A stretch of DNA of 32,411 bases from Paenibacillus sp. VTT E-133291. GTDB taxonomy: Bacteria > Bacillota > Bacilli > Paenibacillales > Paenibacillaceae. The first letter of the stretch is position 1. Each line of letters begins with the position of its first letter. Where the stretch lies: NCBI RefSeq assembly GCF_002264395.1, contig NZ_NFVA01000075.1:1-32411 (forward strand), in the 5' to 3' direction. Below the pieces are notes generated by a model, which was not told the DNA's origin, did no database searches, and saw nothing but the letters and a program-made list of their open reading frames with translations. Shown piece after piece: positions 23,787 through 32,411 of the stretch. A program made the translations under genes and the position numbers.

Positions 23787-24824
23787 TCAACTGATATTAG
23801 GTGTAGAGTCTCTTATGATGAGTTTGGTATAAATATGAGAAACCTGATAGGGTTGCTTCGGATCATTAATTCGGGAAAGTAGCATTTCGGCTGCTTTGAC
23901 ACCCATCTCATTACTATAAATATGAACTGTAGTAAGATGGGGTTCTACAATGCTTGATTCAGGACCGTTATCAAAGCCACAAATGACGATGTCGTTAGGA
24001 ATGGAAAGCACATTTTTGAGTGACTTCATAAAGGTAACCGCAATATAATCGTTAGCACACACGAAAGCAGAAGGGAGCTCATTGATTTGACTTAGTCTAG
24101 TATCTGCCCACTCTGGACTTGAGAAAAATAGTCGATCGTCATCGAGAATGCATTGTGTGAGATCAAGCTGAATCCCGGATTCTATCAGTGCGCGATTAAA
24201 GCCCACCCATCTTTCATTAAAACTCCTACAGTGATTATAGTCCCCGATGAACCCCAGTGATTTGTAACCGCCCTCAATTAACTTTTTGGTAAGTTGGTAT
24301 GTGCTGTGTTCGTTCTCCATGAGAAGCACATCTGCTTGGAATTCAGGGTAACAGACATCTGCAGAGCAGTCGATGAAAATAGTTGGAATACCTAGACTTG
24401 TAATCAGCTTACTATATTCCGAATTAAACAACTCAATACAAATAATTCCGTCTACATTGGAGACATCAAAATTATTTGGAAGAGACAGGGACTCTTGATC
24501 AATATCTCTTATAATGTGCATGGATAAATTATATCCTTCTGCACTGATTCTTTTTTCCATGCCGCTGATCAGTTTCGATCCAAAGTGGGAAGTGTTAGGT
24601 AAGTTTTCTGTTAATAAAGCGATGTTTCCAGAGTTTCTTGATAGAGTACTTTCGGAGTCCATAAATGCAAATTGTTTATATTTTAACTCTATCGCTTTCT
24701 TTATGACCTTGTTTCTGGTTTCATCAGGTATACCGTTCGTTCCATTTAACGCTTTGGAAGCTGTATTTCTGGAGATTCCTAAAGCGTCTGCGATGTCTTG
24801 TATGGTTACTTTTTCCCGAGCCAT
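23787..24824 (-). CDS. LacI family transcriptional regulator of the fructan locus
   Basis: 345 residues. The N-terminal helix-turn-helix and hinge read VTIQDIADALGISRNTASKA then LNGTNGIPDETRNKV, followed by a periplasmic-binding-protein-like sensor domain with GFIGDYNHCRSFNERWVGF and a late FVCANDYIAVTFM. It is divergent from the sugar importer and most likely represses or activates it in response to an imported sugar. The 408-base gap contains a candidate operator. The inducer is probably fructose or a fructo-oligosaccharide, by context only. Confidence 0.85.
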   Translation of the reverse strand: MAREKVTIQDIADALGISRNTASKALNGTNGIPDETRNKVIKKAIELKYKQFAFMDSESTLSRNSGNIALLTENLPNTSHFGSKLISGMEKRISAEGYNLSMHIIRDIDQESLSLPNNFDVSNVDGIICIELFNSEYSKLITSLGIPTIFIDCSADVCYPEFQADVLLMENEHSTYQLTKKLIEGGYKSLGFIGDYNHCRSFNERWVGFNRALIESGIQLDLTQCILDDDRLFFSSPEWADTRLSQINELPSAFVCANDYIAVTFMKSLKNVLSIPNDIVICGFDNGPESSIVEPHLTTVHIYSNEMGVKAAEMLLSRINDPKQPYQVSHIYTKLIIRDSTPNIS

Positions 24825-25093
24825 CTATGTAATTCACCTCTATATTCATGTTCTTAATATTCGCCGCAAATACTGTACTATTTGTCGTTATTTCAACTCT
24901 CTTTAATGTATATTAGTTTGCCTGAAATAGCAACATGATTTTTACAAATGCACAATTTAGTTTACATTATATTTGGTCATAAGTATGCATTTAATTAGTT
25001 TAGCTTTTATTTTATTTCGATTTTTGTGGGAATAAAGGTTGAAATCTTATTTAAAGTGGCTGTATTTGTAATTATGTAAAAATATATACGCCA
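24825..25093. other. AT-rich divergent regulatory region
   Basis: No coding signal. The repeated word TTTTTACAAA occurs near 24936 and again near 25130, and its complement near 25074. These may be additional regulator half sites, but I cannot assign them. Confidence 0.3.
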
Positions 25094-25128
25094 TTTATGT
25101 ACATAATAATTTGTCATATGCACATAAA
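25094..25128. promoter_or_regulatory. Candidate operator upstream of the fructan importer
   Basis: TTTATGTACAT (25094-25104) and ATGCACATAAA (25118-25128) are inverted with one mismatch and separated by 13 bases, ending 17 bases before the -35. LacI-type sites usually have a central CG, which this lacks, so another regulator is possible. Confidence 0.4.
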
Positions 25129-25145
25129 TATTTTTACAAAATGTA

Positions 25146-25174
25146 TTGACGAACGATTAAGTGTTTGGTAAATT
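25146..25174 (+). promoter_or_regulatory. Promoter of the fructan operon
   Basis: TTGACG (25146-25151) and TAAATT (25169-25174) have a 17-base spacer, about 85 bases before the first start codon. Confidence 0.5.
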
Positions 25175-25256
25175 GTAAAAGCAGCAGGACATAAGAGAGA
25201 TTGAAAGCCCTTACTGCATCAAGATGTAAACATTGATTAGAACGGAGGTAAAGGCA

Positions 25257-26210
25257 TTGCATAACCCAATAGAAGCCGAACACGGAATAACGGTGACGAG
25301 ACATAAGAGTTCCTTCATGGATTATTTAAAGAAGCACTACTTTCTTTATATTTTGCTCGCACCAGCTGTGATTCTGACCCTTATTTTTAAGTACGGTCCT
25401 ATGTATGGTGCGATTATCGCCTTTAAAGATTTCAGCCCAATCAAAGGAATTATGGGAAGTGAATGGGTAGGTTTGTACAACTTCGAGAAATTCCTTTCTT
25501 CCCCCAATTTCGAAGTAATCTTTATGAATACGCTTAAATTAAGTTTCTTCGGATTAATTCTGAGTTTTCCAATTCCGATCCTGCTTGCCTTGATGTTGAA
25601 TCAAATTCGCCGTGCAGGCGTCAAAAAGAACATTCAATTGTTCTTGTATGCACCGAACTTTATTTCTGTTGTCGTTGTGGTCGGGATGTTGTTTATCTTC
25701 TTGTCCCCAACGGGACCGATTAACCAGTTTTTTACCTGGCTTACTGGTGAACCAATTATGTTCATGTCTCGTCCCGAGTACTTCCGTTCGATCTACATTT
25801 TATCTGATATTTGGACCGGAGCCGGTTGGGCATCCATTATTTATGTAGCAGCGCTTGCTAATGTCGATCCTGAGTTACATAATGCAGCTAATCTTGACGG
25901 TGCTAATCTTCTACAAAGAATACGCCATATCGATCTGCCAACCATTCGACCAATTATGGCTATTGTATTTATCCTTGCTGCTGGTGGGATTATGTCAATT
26001 GGCTTCGAAAAAGCCTACCTCATGCAAACGGCGATGAACTTACCAACCTCAGAAATCATTCCGACTTACGTTTATAAAATTGGTTTGCAGTCGGGCGATT
26101 ATGCCTATTCAGCCGCAGTAGGATTGTTTAACTCTATCATCAACATCGTCTTGCTCCTCACAGTTAACTTCACCGTGAAGAAACTGAATGAGGGTGAAGG
26201 TCTTTACTAA
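25257..26210 (+). CDS. Sugar ABC transporter permease, LplB/UgpA type
   Basis: About 317 residues with six membrane helices. GPMYGAIIAFKDFSPIKGI near the N-terminus and the EAA loop (NAANLDGANLLQRIRHIDLP) are typical of LplB-type permeases of carbohydrate importers. The frame is open from a TTG at 25233, but CGGAGGT (25243-25249) points to the TTG at 25257 as the start. It is the first gene of a likely six-gene operon and pairs with the next permease. No ATPase is encoded here, so a shared MsmX-type ATPase must serve it. Confidence 0.87.
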   Translation: MHNPIEAEHGITVTRHKSSFMDYLKKHYFLYILLAPAVILTLIFKYGPMYGAIIAFKDFSPIKGIMGSEWVGLYNFEKFLSSPNFEVIFMNTLKLSFFGLILSFPIPILLALMLNQIRRAGVKKNIQLFLYAPNFISVVVVVGMLFIFLSPTGPINQFFTWLTGEPIMFMSRPEYFRSIYILSDIWTGAGWASIIYVAALANVDPELHNAANLDGANLLQRIRHIDLPTIRPIMAIVFILAAGGIMSIGFEKAYLMQTAMNLPTSEIIPTYVYKIGLQSGDYAYSAAVGLFNSIINIVLLLTVNFTVKKLNEGEGLY

Positions 26211-26227
26211 GAAAGGAGCAACAAGCT

Positions 26228-27109
26228 ATGCCTATTAAACATTCCGGATTAGATCGCTTTATCGTCGTGCTGAACGCGATCTTCCTGACACTGGCCGTAC
26301 TTATCATCGTACTTCCTTTGATTTATGTAGTGATTGCTTCTTTTATGGATCCATCTGTGCTGCTCAGTAAAGGATTATCATTTAATCTTTCGGACTGGTC
26401 ATTAGAAGGGTATGTAAAAATTCTTTCGAATCCTGCCATGATCCGTGGTTTTGGAAACTCTGTTTTATACTCTGTTTCATTTGCTATGATTACCGTTCTC
26501 GTCTCAATCTGTGCAGGGTACGCACTGTCCGATGACAGGCTCAAAGGAAAAGGGTTCTTCATGACATTGTTTATTATCACCATGTTCTTTGGGGGTGGAC
26601 TCATACCGACATATCTGCTCGTTAAGAACCTTGGTTTGCTTGATACAGTATGGGCGGTGATCATTCCAGGGGCAGTTAATGTTTGGAACATCATTCTTTC
26701 TAGAACTTTCTTCAAAGGCGTTCCGAATGAAATGAAGGAAGCCGCTAATGTAGACGGAGCTTCGGAAATGCGGATTTTCTTCAGTGTCGTATTACCGCTC
26801 TCCAAACCGATTGTTTTTGTGCTCGCTCTTTATGCCTTTGTGGGCCAGTGGAATTCCTACTTTGACGCTATGATCTATTTAGATAATCCGAATCTTCATC
26901 CACTGCAGCTGGTGCTACGTTCCATCTTGATCCAGAATCAGGTAGATCCGGGCATGATCAGTGATCAACTCGCCATGGCGGAAATGAAACGATTGTCTGA
27001 AATCATCAAGTATGCTGCCATCGTTGTTTCCAGTTTGCCACTCATTGTTATGTATCCGTTCTTCCAGAAGTACTTTGAAAAAGGTGTTATGGTCGGTTCC
27101 CTTAAGTAG
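26228..27109 (+). CDS. Sugar ABC transporter permease, LplC/YtcP type
   Basis: 293 residues, six membrane helices. GLSFNLSDWSLEGYVKILSN, the EAA loop (EAANVDGASEMRIFFSVVLP) and QWNSYFDAMIYLDNPNLHPL are hallmarks of the LplC/YtcP group, and the end FFQKYFEKGVMVGSLK is conserved. AAAGGAG precedes the ATG. It is co-transcribed with the permease 17 bases upstream. Confidence 0.9.
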   Translation: MPIKHSGLDRFIVVLNAIFLTLAVLIIVLPLIYVVIASFMDPSVLLSKGLSFNLSDWSLEGYVKILSNPAMIRGFGNSVLYSVSFAMITVLVSICAGYALSDDRLKGKGFFMTLFIITMFFGGGLIPTYLLVKNLGLLDTVWAVIIPGAVNVWNIILSRTFFKGVPNEMKEAANVDGASEMRIFFSVVLPLSKPIVFVLALYAFVGQWNSYFDAMIYLDNPNLHPLQLVLRSILIQNQVDPGMISDQLAMAEMKRLSEIIKYAAIVVSSLPLIVMYPFFQKYFEKGVMVGSLK

Positions 27110-27170
27110 GAAACAGGCTGCACATAGATAAAGATTAATTCATTCCTATCTAATTTGGAGGTCATACCCT

Positions 27171-28781
27171 ATGAAAAGAATTAAGAAATCAAGAGTTTCG
27201 ACGAAAGCAGCTTCTGCCACTGTACTTGCTTCTCTTATATTCCTTACTGCATGCGGTGGAGGAGGAGGGGGAAGTGCAGCTAGTAAAGAACAGGATGCCA
27301 GCGGTAAAGTAACCTTGAACTTTATAACACAAAGCTCTCCACTTGCACCAACTGATCCCAATGAAAAACTGATTAATAAACGTCTTGAAGAAAAGACGAA
27401 TGTTCATATTAATTGGAAGAATTTCACGAAAGACGTATTTGTTGAAAAAAGAAACTTGGCTGTGGCCAGTGGTGATCTACCTGATGCTATTTTTAATGCA
27501 GATTACAGTGACTATGAGCTGCTTAAATTGGCTAAGGATGGTGCCATCGTCCCGCTGAACGATCTCATCGAGAATAATATGCCAAACTTCAAAAAGGTGC
27601 TGGAAGAAGCACCGGAATATAAGAGTATGATTACGGCACCAGACGGTAATATTTATGCCTTTCCATGGATTGAAGAGCTGGGTAGCGGTAAAGAAAGAAT
27701 CCAGGCAGTAGATAGTATGCCTTGGATCAATGTGGAATGGCTTAAGAAGCTTGGCCTTGATATGCCTACAACAACGGAAGAATTAAAGGAAGTATTAATT
27801 GCATTCAAGACAAAAGATCCAAACGGCAACGGTAAGGCTGACGAAATTCCATTGTCCTTTATTAACAAGCCGGGAGCAGAAGATCTGGCATTCCTATTTG
27901 CTTCGTTTGGATTGGGGGAGAACCCTGACCATGCGGTTGTGAGCAATGATGGGAAAGTGATATTTACGGCGGCACAAGAAGACTACAAGGAAGCAGTTTC
28001 TTTTATTAACGAGCTGTATAAAGAAGGACTCATTGATATTGAAGCCTATACACAGGACTGGAGTACTTATCTTGCTAAAGGGAAGGATCAGAAATACGGA
28101 CTGTACTTCTCATGGGATAAGGCCAACATCACCGGAGATAATGGCACCTACGAAGTTATGCCTCCACTTGCTGGACCTGATGGCGAAGTTAACGTAACAA
28201 GAACGAACGCGCTTGGTTTGGGAAGAGGGAAGATGGTTGTCACAAGCGCCAATAAGAACTTGGAAACGACAGCGAAATGGGTGGATCAACTCTTCGATCC
28301 GATTCAATCTGTACAGAACAACTGGGGGACGTATGGAGATGAAAAACAGCAGAATATTTTCGAATTTGATAAAGAAAAAGGAATGCTGAAACATTTGCCA
28401 CTGGAGGGTGCAGCTCCTGTAGAACTACGTGAGAAAACAAGTGTTGGTGGACCCCTAGCTATTCTTGATTCCTATTATGGGAAATACACAACCATGCCGG
28501 ATGATGCCAAAAGCAGAATGGATATTATCAAGAATATCATGGCGCCAAATATGAAAGCAGAAAACGTAATGCCGAGTGTATTCCACTCCATTCAAGAGCT
28601 TGATCGCCTTACGACAATTGAAACGGATCTTTTTGCCTACGTGCTTAGAATGCGCACGGAATGGTACCAAAACGGTAAAATCGAAGCGCAATGGGATGAA
28701 TACCTGAAAGAATTGGATCGCTTGGGCTTGCAAGAATGGCTTGAAATTAAACAAAGCGGCTATGACAGAGCAACCAAATAA
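27171..28781 (+). CDS. Sugar ABC transporter substrate-binding lipoprotein, LipO/YtcQ type
   Basis: 536 residues. The signal ends in FLTAC with lipid-anchored Cys28, followed by a Gly-rich spacer. The body is an extracellular solute-binding protein of family 1, large LplA/YtcQ subgroup (DLPDAIFNADYSDYELLKLA and DPNGNGKADEIPLSF are typical). Sitting between permeases and a GH32 enzyme, it probably binds fructo-oligosaccharides or sucrose. TTGGAGGT precedes the ATG. Confidence 0.88.
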   Translation: MKRIKKSRVSTKAASATVLASLIFLTACGGGGGGSAASKEQDASGKVTLNFITQSSPLAPTDPNEKLINKRLEEKTNVHINWKNFTKDVFVEKRNLAVASGDLPDAIFNADYSDYELLKLAKDGAIVPLNDLIENNMPNFKKVLEEAPEYKSMITAPDGNIYAFPWIEELGSGKERIQAVDSMPWINVEWLKKLGLDMPTTTEELKEVLIAFKTKDPNGNGKADEIPLSFINKPGAEDLAFLFASFGLGENPDHAVVSNDGKVIFTAAQEDYKEAVSFINELYKEGLIDIEAYTQDWSTYLAKGKDQKYGLYFSWDKANITGDNGTYEVMPPLAGPDGEVNVTRTNALGLGRGKMVVTSANKNLETTAKWVDQLFDPIQSVQNNWGTYGDEKQQNIFEFDKEKGMLKHLPLEGAAPVELREKTSVGGPLAILDSYYGKYTTMPDDAKSRMDIIKNIMAPNMKAENVMPSVFHSIQELDRLTTIETDLFAYVLRMRTEWYQNGKIEAQWDEYLKELDRLGLQEWLEIKQSGYDRATK

Positions 28782-28838
28782 CAAACTATAAATAATGTGC
28801 GGTGAAGGCCGTGTTTGGGAGTAAAGGAGAAAACAATA

Positions 28839-30320
28839 ATGTCTACGATTGCGAAACAAAATTACCGAGGTGTGTATCATTTTTCCCCTAAGGAAAAGTG
28901 GATGAACGATCCAAACGGAATGGTTTATTTTGAGGGCGAATATCATTTGTTCTTTCAGCATCATCCGGGTGGAATGACCATGGGGGCTATGCACTGGGGC
29001 CATGCGGTTAGTAAGGATCTGGTTACCTGGGAGGAGCTGCCTATCGCTCTCGCTCCTGATGAATTGGGGATGATTTTTTCCGGCAGTGCTGTAGTTGACT
29101 GGAAGAATACGACTGGATTTTTTGAAGGTAAACCAGGTTTGGTAGCGATTTTTACGCATCATTTGGATATGCCAGAAGGCAAGCCAGCCATTCAGCGTCA
29201 AAGCTTGGCCTACAGTAAAGATAACGGAAGAACCTGGACGAAATATGAAGGAAATCCGGTACTTGAACATGATACATTTATTGATTTCCGTGACCCAAAA
29301 GTATTTTGGCATAAAGATACTAATAAATGGGTGATGATTGTAGCTTGTGGTCAAACGGTGTGTCTATATCATTCTCCTGATCTGATTAATTGGACATTTG
29401 CCAGTGAATTCGGAGAAGGAATCGGTTCTCATGACGGGGTATGGGAATGCCCAGACTTATTCCGGCTGGCCATTGATGGCGATCATTCGAACACGAAATG
29501 GGTGATGCTTGTGAGCATCGGTGCGGATCCCGCTTTTGTGGAAGGGTCAAGAACGCAGTATTTCACAGGGGATTTTGATGGAGAAGTGTTCACGCCAGAT
29601 GAAGATTCGCTAAAAGTTCGCTGGATTGATTATGGAAGAGATAATTATGCAGGTGTAAGCTGGTCTGATATACCGGCTGAAGATGGAAGACGACTATTTA
29701 TCGGCTGGATGAGCAACTGGATGTATGCTAACAAGACGCCGGCAGAACAATTCCGCGGCGCGATGACGATTGCAAGGGAACTTCAACTCGAATCAAGACA
29801 AGGGGAGATCTTTCTTGTGCAGAAGCCGGTACGGGAGCTAGAATCTGCTCGTGTACAAGTCCTTTCTATGAAAGAGGCAACGGTGCAAGAAATCAATACT
29901 CTTCTTAAGGAGATTCACTTGGAATCTTATGAGATTATAGCTGAGTTCACTCAGGGTAAATCTGTAGGCTTCAAAGTAAGAGTAGGTGCGGATAGTCAAA
30001 CGGTGATCGGTATTAACGGTGAGACCGAGGAGCTTTATGTAGATCGGATGGCTTCAGGTCAGCATGATTTCCACGAACATTTCGTAGGACATCATTCAGC
30101 CAAACTCGAAGCGCTTGATGAGTCAAATGATCTCCGTATTTTTGTGGATCGCTCTTCAGTTGAGGCGTTCAGTAATAGAGGTCAGGCAGTGATTACGGAT
30201 CTTATATTCCCTGGACTAGAATCTAAAGGTATAGCTGTGTTTGCAGAAAATGAGAATGACTTGCTGATTTCCCTGGATATCTATGAGCTTACTCCCTCTG
30301 CTGGGCAAGACAAGAATTAG
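28839..30320 (+). CDS. Cytoplasmic GH32 beta-fructosidase (sucrase/levanase type)
   Basis: About 493 residues without a signal peptide. The GH32 triad is complete: nucleophile Asp24 in WMNDPNG, Asp152 in FRDP, acid/base Glu203 in ECP. A beta-sandwich domain follows, ending with DRSSVEAFSNRGQAVITD. It hydrolyses beta-fructosidic bonds of imported fructo-oligosaccharides or sucrose. The frame opens at a TTG at 28815, but AAAGGAGA is placed for the ATG at 28839. It lies between the binding-protein gene and a fructokinase gene, a classic fructan catabolic order. The missing signal peptide fits a division of labour with the secreted protein at 31308. Confidence 0.9.
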   Translation: MSTIAKQNYRGVYHFSPKEKWMNDPNGMVYFEGEYHLFFQHHPGGMTMGAMHWGHAVSKDLVTWEELPIALAPDELGMIFSGSAVVDWKNTTGFFEGKPGLVAIFTHHLDMPEGKPAIQRQSLAYSKDNGRTWTKYEGNPVLEHDTFIDFRDPKVFWHKDTNKWVMIVACGQTVCLYHSPDLINWTFASEFGEGIGSHDGVWECPDLFRLAIDGDHSNTKWVMLVSIGADPAFVEGSRTQYFTGDFDGEVFTPDEDSLKVRWIDYGRDNYAGVSWSDIPAEDGRRLFIGWMSNWMYANKTPAEQFRGAMTIARELQLESRQGEIFLVQKPVRELESARVQVLSMKEATVQEINTLLKEIHLESYEIIAEFTQGKSVGFKVRVGADSQTVIGINGETEELYVDRMASGQHDFHEHFVGHHSAKLEALDESNDLRIFVDRSSVEAFSNRGQAVITDLIFPGLESKGIAVFAENENDLLISLDIYELTPSAGQDKN

Positions 30321-30341
30321 TCACCGAGAGGAGTCATGAAT

Positions 30342-31235
30342 ATGCGTATAGGAGCGATTGAAGCTGGCGGGACGAAGTTTATATGTGGCATTGGGAATGA
30401 AAATGGGAAAATTGAAGATCAGCTTAGTTTCCCAACAGAACATCCTGAGGTGACGTTGCCCAAAGTTATTCAATATTTTCAAGGCAAGCAAGTAGAAGCT
30501 ATCGGAATTGGATCATTTGGTCCGATCGATATACATCCAAATAGCCCGACATATGGTTATGTTACAACAACACCGAAGCCAGGGTGGGGAAATTACGATA
30601 TGCTGGGTACTTTGCAGCAAAGCTTCTCGGTTCCCTTTGGATGGGACACGGATGTGAATGCAGCGGCATTCGGTGAAGCTAAATGGGGCGCTGCCCAAGG
30701 GCTGTCCAGTTGTTTGTACTATACAGTTGGCACGGGTATTGGTGTCGGTGTGTATTCCGAAGGCAAGCTTATTCATGGTCTTGTGCATCCCGAGGGGGGG
30801 CATGTTCTTACGAGACGTCATCCTGACGATGTATTCCCGGGGGGATGTCCCTATCATGGGGATTGCCTAGAAGGGATGGCGGCAGGTCCTGCTATCGAAG
30901 CAAGATGGGGGAAGAAGGGGCATGAACTTCCTATGGATCACCTTGCATGGGAAATGGAAGCATTTTATATTGCACAGTCGATTACGGGAGCTATATTGCT
31001 TAACTCTCCTCAGAAAATCATTCTGGGTGGCGGTGTTATGCAGCAGTCACAATTGTTTCCACTTATCCGGCAGGCTGTGCTTCAGAACCTGAACGGCTAT
31101 GTTAGCTCAAGTACGATTTTGGAACACATAGATGATTATATCGTTCCACCAGGTCTAGGCCAACAGGCGGGATTATGCGGCGCTCTGGCTCTTGGACTCA
31201 CAGCACTGGAAAGTCAGATTTCTGCTCCATTGTAA
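30342..31235 (+). CDS. ROK family fructokinase
   Basis: About 297 residues. The N-terminal phosphate loop IEAGGTKF, the PTEHPEVTLPKVIQYF block, the catalytic Asp in GWDTDVNAAAFGEAKWG and the zinc-binding stretch HPEGGHVLTRRHPDD to CPYHGDCLEG are characteristic of ROK fructokinases. It phosphorylates fructose with ATP to fructose 6-phosphate. GAGAGGAG is too close to the ATG at 30336 but well placed for the ATG at 30342. It follows GH32 by about 20 bases and completes the intracellular pathway. Confidence 0.88.
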   Translation: MRIGAIEAGGTKFICGIGNENGKIEDQLSFPTEHPEVTLPKVIQYFQGKQVEAIGIGSFGPIDIHPNSPTYGYVTTTPKPGWGNYDMLGTLQQSFSVPFGWDTDVNAAAFGEAKWGAAQGLSSCLYYTVGTGIGVGVYSEGKLIHGLVHPEGGHVLTRRHPDDVFPGGCPYHGDCLEGMAAGPAIEARWGKKGHELPMDHLAWEMEAFYIAQSITGAILLNSPQKIILGGGVMQQSQLFPLIRQAVLQNLNGYVSSSTILEHIDDYIVPPGLGQQAGLCGALALGLTALESQISAPL

Positions 31236-31247
31236 AAGAATATATAG

Positions 31248-31289
31248 AGGAGGTCAATGCAGTGATGAATTGGCCTCCTTCTTATTTTT
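31248..31289 (+). terminator. Intercistronic terminator before the secreted enzyme gene
   Basis: AGGAGGTCAAT (31248-31258) pairs with ATTGGCCTCCT (31269-31279), one G-T wobble, followed by TCTTATTTTT. It should reduce read-through from the fructokinase gene into the next one. Confidence 0.7.
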
Positions 31290-31307
31290 AAAAAGAGGGT
31301 GAAGAAG

Positions 31308-32411
31308 ATGAGGAATAAAGGGAAAATTGTATTATGCTTTCTCATGGCCACAGGACTTGTTATGACTTCAGCAGGCCTTTATGTTGCAAATCCCGGTACG
31401 GGTTGGGCTGCTCCTATTTTTGAAAGCGTAACCAAAACAAAAACGAACTTAACAGGTTGGCAAATAAAAGGAAAAGGGCAGCTGGGGGATACGCCTGACG
31501 GGATCTTACTGACTTCGGAACCAAAAGAAAATGTAATGGCCATCTCCGAAACGGTGTCAGAGGATTTTATTTATGAAGCAGATGTCATGATCAAGGATAT
31601 GAATGCTGATGCGACCTTGCTTTTCCGTTCTAATGAAGAGGGTTGGAATTCCTATATGCTCCAAATCGTACCGAATGCAGGTATAATCCGCTTACGAGAC
31701 GCAAGTGGTACTGAAGGGAAATTAAAAGAGGAGCGAAAGATTACTGTGAAGGAAGGAGAGATCTATCATCTTAAGGTCACAGCTGAGGGTTCATCGCTGA
31801 AAGTATATTGGGACAATAAATATAAACCTGTAATTGAGGTTCAGGATAACGCGTATCGTACAGGTAAGCTAGGACTCAATGTATGGGATGGTTCTGTTTT
31901 GTTCCAAAATATAATCGTAAGTGATCTGAAAGGAAATCTTGGTGATGTGGTTACAAATCAAGGACAATGGCAGCCTAATATCAGCGGCAAAAAAGGAATG
32001 GTAGCAAACCAGAGTAAGTCACTGCAAATATATAACAAACAAGCTGCTGATTTTGTATATGAAGGTAATATATCTCTTCGTTCTGATTCTGTTGCAGCGC
32101 TCGCCTTTCGTTCATCGGCTGATGGAACAAAGGGATATGAAGCTGCCCTTACGAAGGAAGGAAATCAGGTCCGTGTAAGCTTGACGAAAGCTAACGGAAC
32201 AACCATTGCAAGTTCACAGCATACCTATCCAAGTCAGACCGGAGCAAAACATCACGTAGAGATAAAGGCAAATGGAAACAGAATTCAGGTCTTCTTAGAC
32301 GGGTACACCCCGGCTGCAATTGATCTAACAGATAAAACCTACACCGATGGATATGCAGGAATCGTTGTTAAACAGGGAACAGCTTACTTCCAGGATACCT
32401 ATGTGACGGAT
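31308..32411 (+). CDS. Secreted CBM66-like protein, probable extracellular levanase (3' end outside window)
   Basis: 368 residues are visible before the window ends. A signal peptide (KGKIVLCFLMATGLVMTSAG, cleavage near Trp-Ala-Ala) is followed by two similar beta-sandwich repeats of about 170 residues. The first has DFIYEADVMIKDMNADATLL and FRSNEEGWNSYMLQI, ending LGLNVWDGSVLFQNI; the second has DFVYEGNISLRSDSVAALAF, ending YAGIVVKQGTAYFQD. This is the pattern of CBM66-like fructan-binding modules found on GH32 levanases. The catalytic part is not in view, so the enzyme assignment rests on the locus. GAGGGTGAAGAAG precedes the ATG. Confidence 0.75.
   Translation, partial: MRNKGKIVLCFLMATGLVMTSAGLYVANPGTGWAAPIFESVTKTKTNLTGWQIKGKGQLGDTPDGILLTSEPKENVMAISETVSEDFIYEADVMIKDMNADATLLFRSNEEGWNSYMLQIVPNAGIIRLRDASGTEGKLKEERKITVKEGEIYHLKVTAEGSSLKVYWDNKYKPVIEVQDNAYRTGKLGLNVWDGSVLFQNIIVSDLKGNLGDVVTNQGQWQPNISGKKGMVANQSKSLQIYNKQAADFVYEGNISLRSDSVAALAFRSSADGTKGYEAALTKEGNQVRVSLTKANGTTIASSQHTYPSQTGAKHHVEIKANGNRIQVFLDGYTPAAIDLTDKTYTDGYAGIVVKQGTAYFQDTYVTD

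Noticed and set aside
28455..29354. Minus-strand frame of 299 codons
   Set aside because: It spans the end of the binding-protein gene and half of the GH32 gene in antisense; composition is unlike a protein and both overlapped genes are certain.
1..32411. CRISPR array, complete insertion sequence or prophage
   Set aside because: No regularly spaced repeats, transposase, integrase or phage structural genes are visible on either strand.

Overview
The window looks like the chromosome of a low-to-mid-GC, spore-forming, Gram-positive soil bacterium, most likely Paenibacillus or a close relative. The evidence is a SigK C-terminus at the left edge, SLH-domain secretion, strong purine-rich Shine-Dalgarno sites with TTG/GTG starts, Zur boxes of the Bacillus type, and a two-permease plus lipoprotein sugar importer with no dedicated ATPase. 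The genus is inferred from gene content only.

Layout. (1) 1-4.4 kb: the 3' end of sigK, a large secreted SLH-anchored amidase on the minus strand, then a second, decayed copy of the sigK 3' end. (2) 4.4-6.4 kb: a visibly GC-richer scar region with a tRNA-Leu relic, a perfect 20-bp hairpin, a broken open frame, one intact Gfo/Idh oxidoreductase and a remnant of a sugar-phosphate isomerase. (3) 6.4-7.6 kb: a CBM9-like protein and more SigK-derived debris on both strands. (4) 7.65-20.1 kb: an apparent zinc-starvation (Zur) region. A perfect Zur box lies before a short leader ORF, a DUF3024 gene and an AAA+ ATPase. Two more boxes lie before ten consecutive genes that make two complete peptide/nickel-type ABC importers; the second set is clearly NikABCDE/Cnt-like. 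A YczE-type membrane protein follows. (5) 20.1-23.7 kb: a divergent MerR regulator/zinc alcohol dehydrogenase pair with a MerR-type operator, another SigK relic with its terminator, and a MATE exporter. (6) 23.8-32.4 kb: a fructan/fructo-oligosaccharide locus with a LacI regulator, two permeases, a binding lipoprotein, a cytoplasmic GH32 beta-fructosidase, a ROK fructokinase and the start of a secreted CBM66-like protein, probably a levanase.

How the parts fit. In the fructan locus the secreted enzyme would release oligosaccharides, the importer would bring them in, GH32 would cut them and the fructokinase would phosphorylate fructose. In the zinc region the two importers probably take up metal-chelator complexes when zinc is scarce. 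No nicotianamine/opine-type metallophore synthase is visible here, so the chelator is either made elsewhere or scavenged. The DUF3024/AAA+ pair under a perfect Zur box has no role that I know of and is the best candidate for an undescribed system. The second notable pattern is that pieces of one sporulation sigma gene (sigK) recur at several intergenic junctions, twice with a near-identical terminator, which suggests repeated rearrangement around a sigK-derived sequence.
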